Origin: Campylobacterota bacterium
GTDB taxonomy: Bacteria; Campylobacterota; Campylobacteria; Campylobacterales; Sulfurovaceae
Length of the DNA: 8,487 nt
NCBI GenBank assembly: GCA_015488875.1
Contig: WFMX01000309.1
Coordinates: 1 to 8,487, forward strand
Direction: 5' to 3'
The notes under the pieces were generated by a model that saw nothing but the letters and a program-made list of their open reading frames with translations, made no database searches and had not been told where the DNA came from. Positions 1 to 6,279 of the stretch are shown in pieces (position 1 is the stretch's first letter; each line of letters begins with the position of its first letter). The translations under genes were made by a program, and so were the position numbers.

Positions 1-240
1 ATATGAGGGTGGCGTAGGTTTTGCTCACTCCTACCTGTCTCTACCGAGACGATAAAATGAGGGAATTGTAAGCATTACTCATTCTAGAACTCCAGCTGTG
101 GAATGTCTATTGGACTTCAATCTCACCATAATCTCTCTACCTTCAATAATCCCTCAATGCCATCATAGTCTCTAGCAGAAGAGTGTCGCCAATATTTTAC
201 TCGTTATTTTTGGGAGGTTCTTGACTCTAGTATAAATAAG
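1..240. other. Gene-free stretch with small hairpin
   Basis: I find no supportable gene here. The only structured spot is a 5-bp stem, GTCTC (37-41) with GAGAC (46-50) around a TACC loop. A forward open frame runs from the window edge to TAA at 53-55 (17 codons), which could be the tail of a gene lying upstream, but it is too short to judge. On the reverse strand a frame of about 26 codons ends at 123-125 and has no start codon; it could be a decayed gene remnant. Both are weak. Confidence 0.5.
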
Positions 241-260
241 GTTTTAGTTTGATATAATAC
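241..260 (+). promoter_or_regulatory. Probable sigma-70 promoter for the trpG cluster
   Basis: A perfect TATAAT (253-258) is preceded by the T-rich run GTTTTAGTTTGA. This resembles the Campylobacterota housekeeping promoter, in which a strong -10 follows periodic T-rich DNA instead of a fixed -35. TTGACT at 221-226 is 26 bases from the -10, too far for a classical -35. Initiation would fall near 265-267, giving a leader of about 150 bases that includes the inverted-repeat element at 278-354. Assignment is by pattern only. Confidence 0.5.
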
Positions 261-277
261 ATTTGAAAAACTATATT

Positions 278-354
278 AGAGTTCTTGCAAAACTCATCGG
301 AAGCGATGACATTAGTATCATCAAATGGTGAAGCTAAAGTTTTGCGAGATCTCT
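278..354. mobile_element. 77-bp MITE-like inverted-repeat element
   Basis: The left end AGAGTTCTTGCAAAACT (278-294) and the reverse complement of the right end (338-354) agree at 15 of 17 positions. The element is flanked by ATT on both sides (275-277 and 355-357), consistent with a 3-bp target duplication. Terminal inverted repeats beginning AGAG with an ANT-type 3-bp duplication recall the ISL2 group of the IS5 family (from memory, not searched). The core encodes no transposase and holds a smaller hairpin, GATGA (305-309) with TCATC (318-322). If the promoter at 241-260 is real, the element is transcribed and would fold into a long stem in the trpG leader. It could instead be a native leader structure. 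Confidence 0.5.
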
Positions 355-379
355 ATTGAAGATTTGATGAAAATTTTGT

Positions 380-406
380 AGTCCCTTGAATGGACTTTAT
401 GAGGAG
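380..406 (+). promoter_or_regulatory. Leader hairpin and ribosome binding site of trpG
   Basis: AGTCC (380-384) can pair with GGACT (392-396) across a 7-base loop just before the purine-rich GAGGAG (401-406), which sits 10 bases from the ATG at 417. The 18-codon frame ATG 325 to TAG 381 in the leader has no Trp codons, so a classical tryptophan attenuator is not supported. Confidence 0.4.
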
Positions 407-416
407 ATGATAACCG

Positions 417-986
417 ATGGTATTGATGATAGACAACTATGACAGCTTCACTTATAATGTAGTGCAGTATTGTAGAGAGCTAGGTGCTGATCTGAGGGTG
501 ATCAGAAATGATGAGATGAGTATAGCTGAGATAAAGGAGTTGCGACCTGAAAAGATCATACTCTCCCCTGGACCTGCTACCCCTGATGAGGCAGGTGTGA
601 CACTAGATGTCATTAGAGAGTTTGGAGATACTACACCGATATTTGGTATATGCCTTGGTCATCAGAGTATAGCCCAAGCCTTTGGTGGTGAAGTGATAAG
701 AGCTACAAATATGATGCATGGCAAGACTTCGCAGGTCGAAGTAGATGAGGATAGTGCTATCTTTGCCGATATTCCAGATGAGTTTAGGGCCACTAGATAT
801 CACTCGCTTACTGTCAATAAAGAGAATCTACCAAACGAGATCATAGCGACTGCACACAGTAAGGATGATGATGAGATAATGGCTCTCAAGATAAGAGATA
901 GAGATATCTATGGAGTCCAGTTCCACCCTGAATCCATCATGAGTCAATATGGTCATGAGATGCTAGATAATTTTTTGAAGTTGTGA
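417..986 (+). CDS. trpG: Glutamine amidotransferase of anthranilate/aminodeoxychorismate synthase
   Basis: This 189-residue class I glutamine amidotransferase hydrolyses glutamine and passes ammonia to a chorismate-using partner (TrpE or PabB), in tryptophan or folate synthesis. It is cytoplasmic. The sequence shows the family opening MIDNYDSFTYN, the oxyanion segment SPGPATPDEAG, the nucleophile Cys79 in GICLGHQ, and His170 and Glu172 in QFHPES, so the catalytic triad is complete. Length is normal for the family. The start at 417 has GAGGAG upstream; the internal ATG at 426 is possible but lacks a better site. No trpE or pabB is visible next to it, so trpG and pabA cannot be told apart here; one protein may serve both roles, as is known in other bacteria. 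The next ORF begins 4 bases after its stop, suggesting an operon. Confidence 0.92.
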   Translation: MVLMIDNYDSFTYNVVQYCRELGADLRVIRNDEMSIAEIKELRPEKIILSPGPATPDEAGVTLDVIREFGDTTPIFGICLGHQSIAQAFGGEVIRATNMMHGKTSQVEVDEDSAIFADIPDEFRATRYHSLTVNKENLPNEIIATAHSKDDDEIMALKIRDRDIYGVQFHPESIMSQYGHEMLDNFLKL

Positions 987-990
987 TAAT

Positions 991-1344
991 ATGAGGATCA
1001 CAAAAGAGCTATTGGAGCTTATCTCCCACTCTGATACTCTCAACAAGACACAGTGTGAACTGCTAGGATTGTCACATCCACCTAGTGGCGATTGGAGAGA
1101 TGAAGTATTGGATAGAGAGCTAACCATAGGTGATATCAATCTACTCATACTTCTGAGGGGTACACTAGCATTCGTAGCACAAAAACAGATACTCACCAAC
1201 TACAAAAAACTGGCAGAATTTCATAACCAACCAGTAGCCAAAAACCAAAAACCAAAAACCAAAAACCAACAACCAACAACCAAAAACCAAAAACCGACAA
1301 CCAAAAACCAACAACCAAAAACCAACTCTAGAGATATACTGTGA
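991..1344 (+). CDS. Unrecognised small protein with KNQ/PT-rich repeat tail
   Basis: I do not recognise the family. Residues 1-80 look like a small, mostly helical globular domain (MRITKELLELI..., LTIGDINLLILLRGTLAFVAQKQ), with no signal peptide or transmembrane segment. From about residue 83 to 111 the protein is low-complexity, built of KNQKPKT/KNQQPTT units because it reads through twelve 7-bp DNA repeats, and it ends six residues later (NSRDIL). That tail is unlikely to be a fold of its own. The start follows the trpG stop by 4 bases, with only a weak GAAG upstream, so translational coupling is likely. The frame ends inside the beginning of the RNase HI gene, which is read in the +1 frame. 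The most economical reading is that this ORF is the N-terminal part of a longer protein, N-domain-linker-RNase HI, broken by repeat number. It could instead be an independent gene that simply abuts rnhA. Confidence 0.6.
   Translation: MRITKELLELISHSDTLNKTQCELLGLSHPPSGDWRDEVLDRELTIGDINLLILLRGTLAFVAQKQILTNYKKLAEFHNQPVAKNQKPKTKNQQPTTKNQKPTTKNQQPKTNSRDIL
1238..1321 (+). repeat. Twelve-copy heptanucleotide tandem repeat
   Basis: Exactly 12 contiguous 7-bp units fill 84 bases: eight CCAAAAA, three CCAACAA (units 5, 6 and 11) and one CCGACAA (unit 9). A degenerate thirteenth, CCAACTC, follows at 1322-1328. The unit length is not a multiple of three, so each gain or loss shifts the reading frame of everything downstream. 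In the current state the upstream ORF runs out at 1342-1344. One unit lost or two gained would join it to the RNase HI frame; one unit gained would end it at TAG 1329-1331. The run of four identical units at 1238-1265 is the likeliest slippage site. Confidence 0.95.
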
Positions 1345-1819
1345 TGGTGCATGCCAAGGCAATCCAGGCAAAGCTGGTAGCGGACTTGCCATATATGGCA
1401 AAGACAAGAGCAGTCCCGTGCTACTCTATGGCGATTATCACCCAAAAGGCACCAACAATACAGCAGAGCTAAATGCACTATATAAAGCTCTACTACTAGC
1501 ACTAGAGTATGAGGGAGATAGCAAGGTAACCATACTCTCTGACTCCAAATATAGTATAGAGTGCATCACTACATGGGCGTATGGATGGAAGAGTAATGGA
1601 TGGAAAAAGAGAAATGGAGAGATAAAAAACCTCGACAAGATCAAGCTAGCTCACAAGCTATATCACGAGCTCAAAGGTAAAGTAGTCATCAAACATGTCA
1701 AAGGTCACTCAGGAGTAGAGGGCAACGAACTAGCAGACCGTATGGCGGTCAAAGCCATCAAGACGCAAGCTACTATATATAAAAAGCATGACTATCAGAG
1801 CTTAACAGAGGTACTCTGA
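1331..1819 (+). CDS. rnhA: Ribonuclease HI core, no start codon in its own frame
   Basis: The product is a type 1 RNase H, which cuts the RNA strand of RNA-DNA hybrids in the cytoplasm. From position 1331 the frame gives 162 residues, against 155 for the E. coli enzyme, beginning EIYCDGACQGNPGKAGSG. All four metal-binding acidic residues are present: Asp (1343-1345), Glu in NTAELNA (1466-1468), Asp in LSDSKYS (1541-1543) and Asp in NELADR (1736-1738). The active-site His is in VKGHSG (1706-1708). The basic NGWKKRNG segment matches the substrate-binding handle. The frame is open only back to 1238, after TAG 1235-1237, and has no ATG, GTG or TTG before the first catalytic Asp. The first in-frame GTG (1418) lies downstream of that Asp and would give a dead enzyme. 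So it is either expressed by fusion to the ORF at 991 after a repeat-number change, or by +1 frameshifting, or it is silent. Its stop overlaps the next start by one base (TGATG). Confidence 0.85.
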   Translation, partial: EIYCDGACQGNPGKAGSGLAIYGKDKSSPVLLYGDYHPKGTNNTAELNALYKALLLALEYEGDSKVTILSDSKYSIECITTWAYGWKSNGWKKRNGEIKNLDKIKLAHKLYHELKGKVVIKHVKGHSGVEGNELADRMAVKAIKTQATIYKKHDYQSLTEVL

Positions 1820-2916
1820 TGACCCGAAGGCTCTTTTATCCATTTGTGCTGCTATATGGATTGGCTATACTGTATGTAGCGTGGAGTACACCTATCAGTC
1901 CACATGAGGCTAAGTTCTTCTATGAAGATCAAGGTATAGTCTCCACTCTCATGTGGATAGGGGATAGTCTACTTAGTAGAGATATATTTGGCTCTTTTTT
2001 GGGTATTAGGATCTTTTTTGTTCTATTAGGTGCATTATCTATATATCTATACCACAAAGTGAGTGAAATTTACCTCCACGAAGAGAGAGATATCTATCTA
2101 TCTACTACTATATATATGCTACTTCCTGGCATCATCACAGCTACAGTACTAGCCAACATATCTATAGTCGTGATACCACTAGTGTTACTCTTTATCTGGG
2201 CGTATGATAGGGGATGGTTATGGGTAGAGGCTATACTGATGTTGCTTATAATTATGGTGCATGAAGCCTCTATAATATTTTTTATAGCTATATTCATATA
2301 TAGTCTTGTCCACAAAGAGAGCCAGCTTACTATACTTTCTGGTATCTCTCTATTTCTCTTTCTTTTAGTAGATAGAGGAGTGGCTATTGGTGGTAGACCT
2401 GCTGGGTATTTCGCCGATATGTTTGGACTCTATGCTGCCCTCTTTTCTCCTCTCGTATTTATATATTTTTTCTATACTATGTATAGAATACTCTTGCGAG
2501 AGGAGAAAAATATACTATGGTATATATCTTTTGTAGCTCTCGTAGGATCTCTAGTGCTATCAGTGAGACAGAGGATAGTGGTGACGGATTTTGCTCCATA
2601 TGTCATTATAAGTGTTGTACTGATGTTAGATACATTTAACAAGAGTCTGCGCATACGACTACCAGAATATAGGAGATGGTATAGGGTAGGATACTCTGTA
2701 GCTATGCTGATATTGGTCGTCAGCTCTATGACTATCATCTTTCACAAAAGTCTCTTTTATCTCATGAAAGATCCACAAAAGCACTTTGCAGTAAAGTTGT
2801 ATGAGCCGTACTGGTTGGCATCCAAACTGAGAAAAGACGGTATAGAGTGTTACGATACTTCAAAAAAATATCTCGCCATACAATTGAAATTTTATGGTAT
2901 CGAAAGTTGCCGATAA
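1819..2916 (+). CDS. Polytopic membrane protein, GT-C glycosyltransferase-like
   Basis: This 365-residue protein has about ten hydrophobic segments, roughly at residues 5-22, 62-78, 92-112, 115-129, 134-147, 150-164, 170-184, 204-224, 232-249, 258-271 and 290-308. A short soluble C-terminus of about 55 residues follows. The first external loop holds SPHEAKFFYE (27-36), which sits where GT-C enzymes such as ArnT and PMT carry their catalytic acidic motif (DE or similar). The following LGIRIFFVLLGALSIYLYHK and the DIYLSTTIYMLLPG stretch resemble the helices after it in that superfamily. GT-C enzymes move sugars from polyprenyl-phosphate donors at the outer membrane face; donor and acceptor cannot be read here. 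The protein is shorter than typical ArnT, so it may be a divergent or non-catalytic relative. The ATG overlaps the rnhA stop by one base, implying coupled translation. Confidence 0.55.
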   Translation: MTRRLFYPFVLLYGLAILYVAWSTPISPHEAKFFYEDQGIVSTLMWIGDSLLSRDIFGSFLGIRIFFVLLGALSIYLYHKVSEIYLHEERDIYLSTTIYMLLPGIITATVLANISIVVIPLVLLFIWAYDRGWLWVEAILMLLIIMVHEASIIFFIAIFIYSLVHKESQLTILSGISLFLFLLVDRGVAIGGRPAGYFADMFGLYAALFSPLVFIYFFYTMYRILLREEKNILWYISFVALVGSLVLSVRQRIVVTDFAPYVIISVVLMLDTFNKSLRIRLPEYRRWYRVGYSVAMLILVVSSMTIIFHKSLFYLMKDPQKHFAVKLYEPYWLASKLRKDGIECYDTSKKYLAIQLKFYGIESCR

Positions 2917-2964
2917 AGAGTAGTTTTGATATAGCGTTAAACTGTTTCTAAAATACACATTTTC

Positions 2965-3012
2965 GATAGATTTACATGATTATTCATAGCTTATACACAA
3001 GTTAAATCTATC
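2965..3012. promoter_or_regulatory. Perfect 10-bp inverted repeat upstream of aclBA (candidate operator)
   Basis: GATAGATTTA (2965-2974) and TAAATCTATC (3003-3012) are exact reverse complements, separated by 28 bases. The right arm ends four bases before the extended -10 box at 3016-3024. That placement suits a transcription factor binding two half-sites (centres 38 bp apart), or looping. A smaller ATGA/TCAT pair (2976-2979 and 2984-2987) lies inside the loop. No T-run follows, so a terminator for the upstream gene is unlikely. The regulator is not identifiable. Confidence 0.45.
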
Positions 3013-3015
3013 TAA

Positions 3016-3050
3016 TGCTAAAATGTTAAAACTCATTAATTTAAAGGAGA
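3016..3050 (+). promoter_or_regulatory. Extended -10 promoter and strong RBS of aclBA
   Basis: TGCTAAAAT (3016-3024) fits an extended -10 (TGn plus a TATAAT-like hexamer); no -35 is evident. AAAGGAGA (3043-3050) is a strong ribosome site, its core ending 6 bases before ATG 3056. It decides the aclB start: the in-frame upstream ATG at 3023 overlaps the -10 itself and has no ribosome site. Confidence 0.55.
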
Positions 3051-3055
3051 ACTCT

Positions 3056-4399
3056 ATGGCTCAAAAGTCGATTAGAGAATACGACGCAAAGTCAATTTTG
3101 GCTAAACATTGGGATAAGTATTTCCCAGATTTTACCTATGCTTATGAAACAGTGTTGGTTCAAAATGGAGCAGAGCTAGCAGAAGCTGCTAAAGAGAATG
3201 CTTGGCTAAACGATAAAATGTTGGTTGCAAAACCAGATATGCTTTTCGGAAAAAGAGGCAAGAACGATTTGGTACTTTTCAAGGATGTCAAGCCAGGTGA
3301 TGTGACACTAGCAAAAGCTACTAGTTGGATAGATGAGAAGTCAAGCTCCAAGCAAGAGGTATTTTTCTCATTTGATGGCGACAAACCTACTGGTGAACCA
3401 TCTGTAGATATGTTGACACACTTCCTAGTAGAACCATTTATGCCTCATACACAAGAGGAGGAGTACTATATCTCTGCTACTTGTGTAGGTGATGCAGATA
3501 TGCTCTATATGTCTGCTGAAGGCGGTATGGAGGTCGAAGATGGCTGGGACGACAAGGTGACTGAAGTCGCTTTCTCTATCACCGAGACAGAGGATGAGAT
3601 AGCTGAAAAGATCAGAGCAAATGTGCCTGATGATGTGGCAGACAAAGACAAGAAAGCTTATGCAGAGTTTGCTATAGGTTTCTTCAGGGCATACAGAGAA
3701 CTCAACTTTGCATACCTAGAGATCAATCCATTCGTAATGCAAGGCAACACCATAGAGCTGCTAGATATGGTGGCAAAGTTAGATGACACTGCTGGCTTCA
3801 TGATGGTAGAGGAGTGGGGCGATGTCGAGTATCCTACTTCGTTTGGTATGGAAGAGAAGTCTCCAGAGGTATTGGCAGTAGAAGAGGCAGATGCAAAGAC
3901 AGGTGCTTCACTCAAATTGACACTACTCAAGCCAGAGGCTCGCATATGGACTATGGTGGCAGGTGGTGGTGCATCAGTAGTATATGCTGACACTATCGCT
4001 GATATGGCTGGCATAGATGATCTTGCTAACTATGGTGAGTATAGTGGTGGACCTACAACAGGTGAGACTAAGTTCTATGCTGAGACACTATTTGATCTCA
4101 TGACTAGAGAGCCTGATCCATCAGGTAGAGGCAAGGTACTCATCATCGGTGGTGCTATCGCCAACTTCACGGATGTCGCCAAGACATTCACAGGTATCAT
4201 TCAAGCATTTGAAGAGTATCAAGATAAGCTAAAAGCTGTAGATACAAAGATATATGTCAGAAGAGGTGGACCAAACTATGAGAAGGGTCTCAAAGACATC
4301 AAAGAGGCGGCTGACAGAATGGGTCTTTATATTGAAGTTTATGGACCAGAGACACATGTCACAGACATCGTAAGAATGGCACTAGAGGGAGATAAATAG
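3056..4399 (+). CDS. aclB: ATP-citrate lyase small (ATP-grasp) subunit
   Basis: This is the subunit of ATP-citrate lyase that binds ATP and citrate. With AclA it converts citrate, ATP and CoA to acetyl-CoA, oxaloacetate, ADP and phosphate, the cleavage step of the reductive TCA cycle, in the cytoplasm. The protein has 447 residues from ATG 3056 and aligns along its length with the N-terminal part of human ACLY. Matching segments include the ATP-grasp pieces VAKPDMLFGKRGK, FLVEPFMPHTQEEEYY and YLEINPFV. They are followed by KTGASLKLTLLKPEARIWTM, GGGASVVYADTI and NYGEYSGGPT. IGGAIANFTDVAKTF and VRRGGPNYEKGL correspond to the citrate-binding region. It is about 50 residues longer than the Chlorobium subunit (recalled as about 398), partly from an insertion near residues 85-115. 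The aclA start follows its stop with no gap, so the two subunits are made together. Confidence 0.95.
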   Translation: MAQKSIREYDAKSILAKHWDKYFPDFTYAYETVLVQNGAELAEAAKENAWLNDKMLVAKPDMLFGKRGKNDLVLFKDVKPGDVTLAKATSWIDEKSSSKQEVFFSFDGDKPTGEPSVDMLTHFLVEPFMPHTQEEEYYISATCVGDADMLYMSAEGGMEVEDGWDDKVTEVAFSITETEDEIAEKIRANVPDDVADKDKKAYAEFAIGFFRAYRELNFAYLEINPFVMQGNTIELLDMVAKLDDTAGFMMVEEWGDVEYPTSFGMEEKSPEVLAVEEADAKTGASLKLTLLKPEARIWTMVAGGGASVVYADTIADMAGIDDLANYGEYSGGPTTGETKFYAETLFDLMTREPDPSGRGKVLIIGGAIANFTDVAKTFTGIIQAFEEYQDKLKAVDTKIYVRRGGPNYEKGLKDIKEAADRMGLYIEVYGPETHVTDIVRMALEGDK

Positions 4400-6202
4400 A
4401 TGAATCAACTATACACAAGAGATACGCAAGCTATATTTTGGAACAACAACAAAACTGCTATCCAAAGAATGCTAGACTATGACTACACCATCAAGAGAGA
4501 CAAGCCGTCAGTAGCAGCTATCGTAGCTCCTACAAGCTCAAACAAATTTGATAAATTCTTCTTTGGTGCTGATGAGGTGATGATACCACTCTACAAGAGT
4601 ACTACGGATGCAAAAGCGGCTCATCCTGAAGCTGATGTACTGCTAAACTTCGGATCTTTCAGGACAGCGTATGATGTCACTATGGAGGCACTTGAAATTG
4701 GTGGCTTCTCATCTATGATGATAACCGCCGAGGGTATCCCAGAGAGACTAGCTAGAGGTATGAATCAGAGAGCTAGAGAGCTTGGTGTCACTGTGATCGG
4801 ACCTGCAACCGTAGGTGCTATCACTCCAGGTGCATTCAAAGTAGCAAATATTGGCGGTACTATAGACAACATCATCCATTCAAAGCTCCACAGAGCAGGT
4901 TCTTGTGGTCTAGTGACTCGTTCGGGTGGACTCTTCAATGAGCTATCAAACATCATCGCTATCAATGCTGATGGTATCGCCGAGGGTGTTGCTATCGGTG
5001 GTGATAGATTTGTCGGATCTGTCTTTATCGACAATCTCCTTAGAATGGAGAAAAATCCAGAAGTAAAATATATGATACTTCTAGGTGAAGTTGGCGGTAC
5101 AGAAGAGTATAAAGTAATTAAAGCTATAGAAGAGAAAAAAATTACTAAGCCGATCATCGCATGGTGTATCGGTACTATCGCCAAATATTACGACAGTGGT
5201 GTTCAGTTTGGTCATGCAGGAGCTTCGGCAAATGGTGAGATGGAGACAGCTGAATACAAAAACAATGCAATGGCAAAGGCTGGCATACATGTACCTGATA
5301 CATTCAACGACCTGCCTGCCAAGATCAAAGAGGTATTTGAGTCACTCAATCTACCTGAGATACCTGAGCCTGAGATAAATACTGTGCCAAAAGTGAGAAG
5401 ATCCAAGCAGTTCATCTGTACTATCTCTGATGATAGAGGCGAAGAGGCGACTTACGCAGGATTCCCTATCTCATCTGTAGCTACTCCTGACACTGGCAAG
5501 GGCATCGGTGATGTCATATCGCTCCTATGGTTCAAAAAACAGTATCCGAAGTGGGCTACAGAGTTCATCGAAACTGTTATCAAAACTGTAGCAGACCACG
5601 GTCCAGCGGTAAGTGGAGCACACAATGCAAAAGTGACTGCAAGAGCTGGTAAATCAGTAGTAGAAGCACTCGTGACTGGTCTACTTACTATCGGTCCTAG
5701 ATTTGGTGGTGCTATAGATGGTGCAGCTGAGCACTTCAAATATGCAGATGATAATGGCTTGACTCCTAAAGAGTTCCTAGCTCATATGAAAAAGCAAGGT
5801 ATACCTATCCCTGGTATCGGTCACCGTATCAAATCACTCAAAAACCCTGACCTTAGAGTCACAGGTCTTATGAACTTCGCGGCGGATCATTTCCCTGCTA
5901 CACCACTACTAGACTATGCAAAAACAGTCGAAGCATTGACTACAAGTAAGAAAGAGAATCTCATCCTCAATGTCGATGGTACTATCGGTATCTTGATGGT
6001 AGATATGTGGAGAGCATTGGACTACTCTGAAGAGGAGATCAATGAGTTCATCGCTTCTGGTACACTCAACGCATTTTTCATCGTAGGGAGAAGTATCGGC
6101 TTTATCGGTCATGTACTTGACGAGAAGAGATTGGCTATGCCTATGTATAGACACCCAATGGATGACATTTTATATGATGTACAGGTTGCCGAAGAGATAT
6201 AA
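4400..6202 (+). CDS. aclA: ATP-citrate lyase large subunit, citrate synthase-like
   Basis: This 600-residue subunit carries the CoA-binding and ligase domains and the citryl-CoA lyase domain. Residues 1 to about 325 resemble the succinyl-CoA synthetase alpha unit. They include LVTRSGGLFNELSN and the phosphohistidine loop VQFGHAGA, with His272 equivalent to human His760. Residues from about 350 on are the citrate synthase-homology domain: ADHGPAVSGAHNAK, TIGPRFGGAIDGAAEHF, GIGHRIKS (His475), FPATPLLDYA, and NVDGTIG with Asp526, matching human Asp1026. The ending IGFIGHVLDEKRLAMPMYRH is also conserved. All expected catalytic residues are present and the length is normal (about 600). A purine-rich GAGGGAGA (4385-4392) inside the aclB end serves as ribosome site. 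Together with aclB this strongly suggests autotrophy by the reductive TCA cycle; the other key enzymes lie outside the window. Confidence 0.97.
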   Translation: MNQLYTRDTQAIFWNNNKTAIQRMLDYDYTIKRDKPSVAAIVAPTSSNKFDKFFFGADEVMIPLYKSTTDAKAAHPEADVLLNFGSFRTAYDVTMEALEIGGFSSMMITAEGIPERLARGMNQRARELGVTVIGPATVGAITPGAFKVANIGGTIDNIIHSKLHRAGSCGLVTRSGGLFNELSNIIAINADGIAEGVAIGGDRFVGSVFIDNLLRMEKNPEVKYMILLGEVGGTEEYKVIKAIEEKKITKPIIAWCIGTIAKYYDSGVQFGHAGASANGEMETAEYKNNAMAKAGIHVPDTFNDLPAKIKEVFESLNLPEIPEPEINTVPKVRRSKQFICTISDDRGEEATYAGFPISSVATPDTGKGIGDVISLLWFKKQYPKWATEFIETVIKTVADHGPAVSGAHNAKVTARAGKSVVEALVTGLLTIGPRFGGAIDGAAEHFKYADDNGLTPKEFLAHMKKQGIPIPGIGHRIKSLKNPDLRVTGLMNFAADHFPATPLLDYAKTVEALTTSKKENLILNVDGTIGILMVDMWRALDYSEEEINEFIASGTLNAFFIVGRSIGFIGHVLDEKRLAMPMYRHPMDDILYDVQVAEEI

Positions 6203-6248
6203 TCTCTCATGGCTCTTACAGGCTAAGTAAAGGGTCGATTTATCAATC

Positions 6249-6274
6249 ATCTCCACTATCTAGATAGTGGAGAT
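6249..6274. terminator. Perfect 26-bp palindrome between convergent genes
   Basis: ATCTCCACTATCT (6249-6261) is followed directly by its exact reverse complement (6262-6274). As RNA it gives an 11-bp stem with a CUAG loop in either direction. It lies 46 bases after the aclA stop and 5 bases beyond the stop of the reverse-strand gene, so a shared bidirectional terminator is the natural reading. Neither side has a clear U-run, so efficiency is uncertain, and a mRNA-stabilising hairpin is an alternative. Confidence 0.65.
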
Positions 6275-6279
6275 CAAAG

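Noticed and set aside
2..55. Forward frame open from the window edge, 17 codons ending YLSLPRR then TAA
   Set aside because: Too short to separate a gene end from chance, and not recognised; kept only as a note in the gene-free stretch.
123..206. Reverse-strand frame reading like a protein remnant (ARDYDGIEGLLKVERLW)
   Set aside because: No start codon, about 26 codons, no family recognised; could be chance.
325..381. 18-codon ORF in the trpG leader as a possible leader peptide
   Set aside because: It has no Trp codons and no ribosome site, and part lies in the inverted-repeat arm, so attenuation is not supported.
1238..1321. CRISPR array
   Set aside because: The units are 7 bp with no spacers, so this is a simple tandem repeat.
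1238..1338. Programmed -1 frameshifting on the A-runs to make RNase HI
   Set aside because: The needed shift is +1 (or -2), whereas slippage on A-rich heptamers usually gives -1; repeat-number change is simpler.
1344..1472. Reinitiation at ATG 1344 after the upstream stop
   Set aside because: That frame is the third one and ends after about 42 codons; it does not encode RNase HI.
1165..1502. Reverse-strand frames across the heptamer tract rich in Phe, Trp, Leu, Val and Gly
   Set aside because: They are translations of the repeat complement and of rnhA antisense, with no family features.
1418..1819. RNase HI starting at GTG 1418
   Set aside because: This start would remove the DGACQGNPG strand and the first catalytic Asp; the homology clearly begins at about 1331.
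3023..3055. aclB start at ATG 3023
   Set aside because: It overlaps the putative -10 and lacks a ribosome site, whereas ATG 3056 has AAAGGAGA at good spacing.
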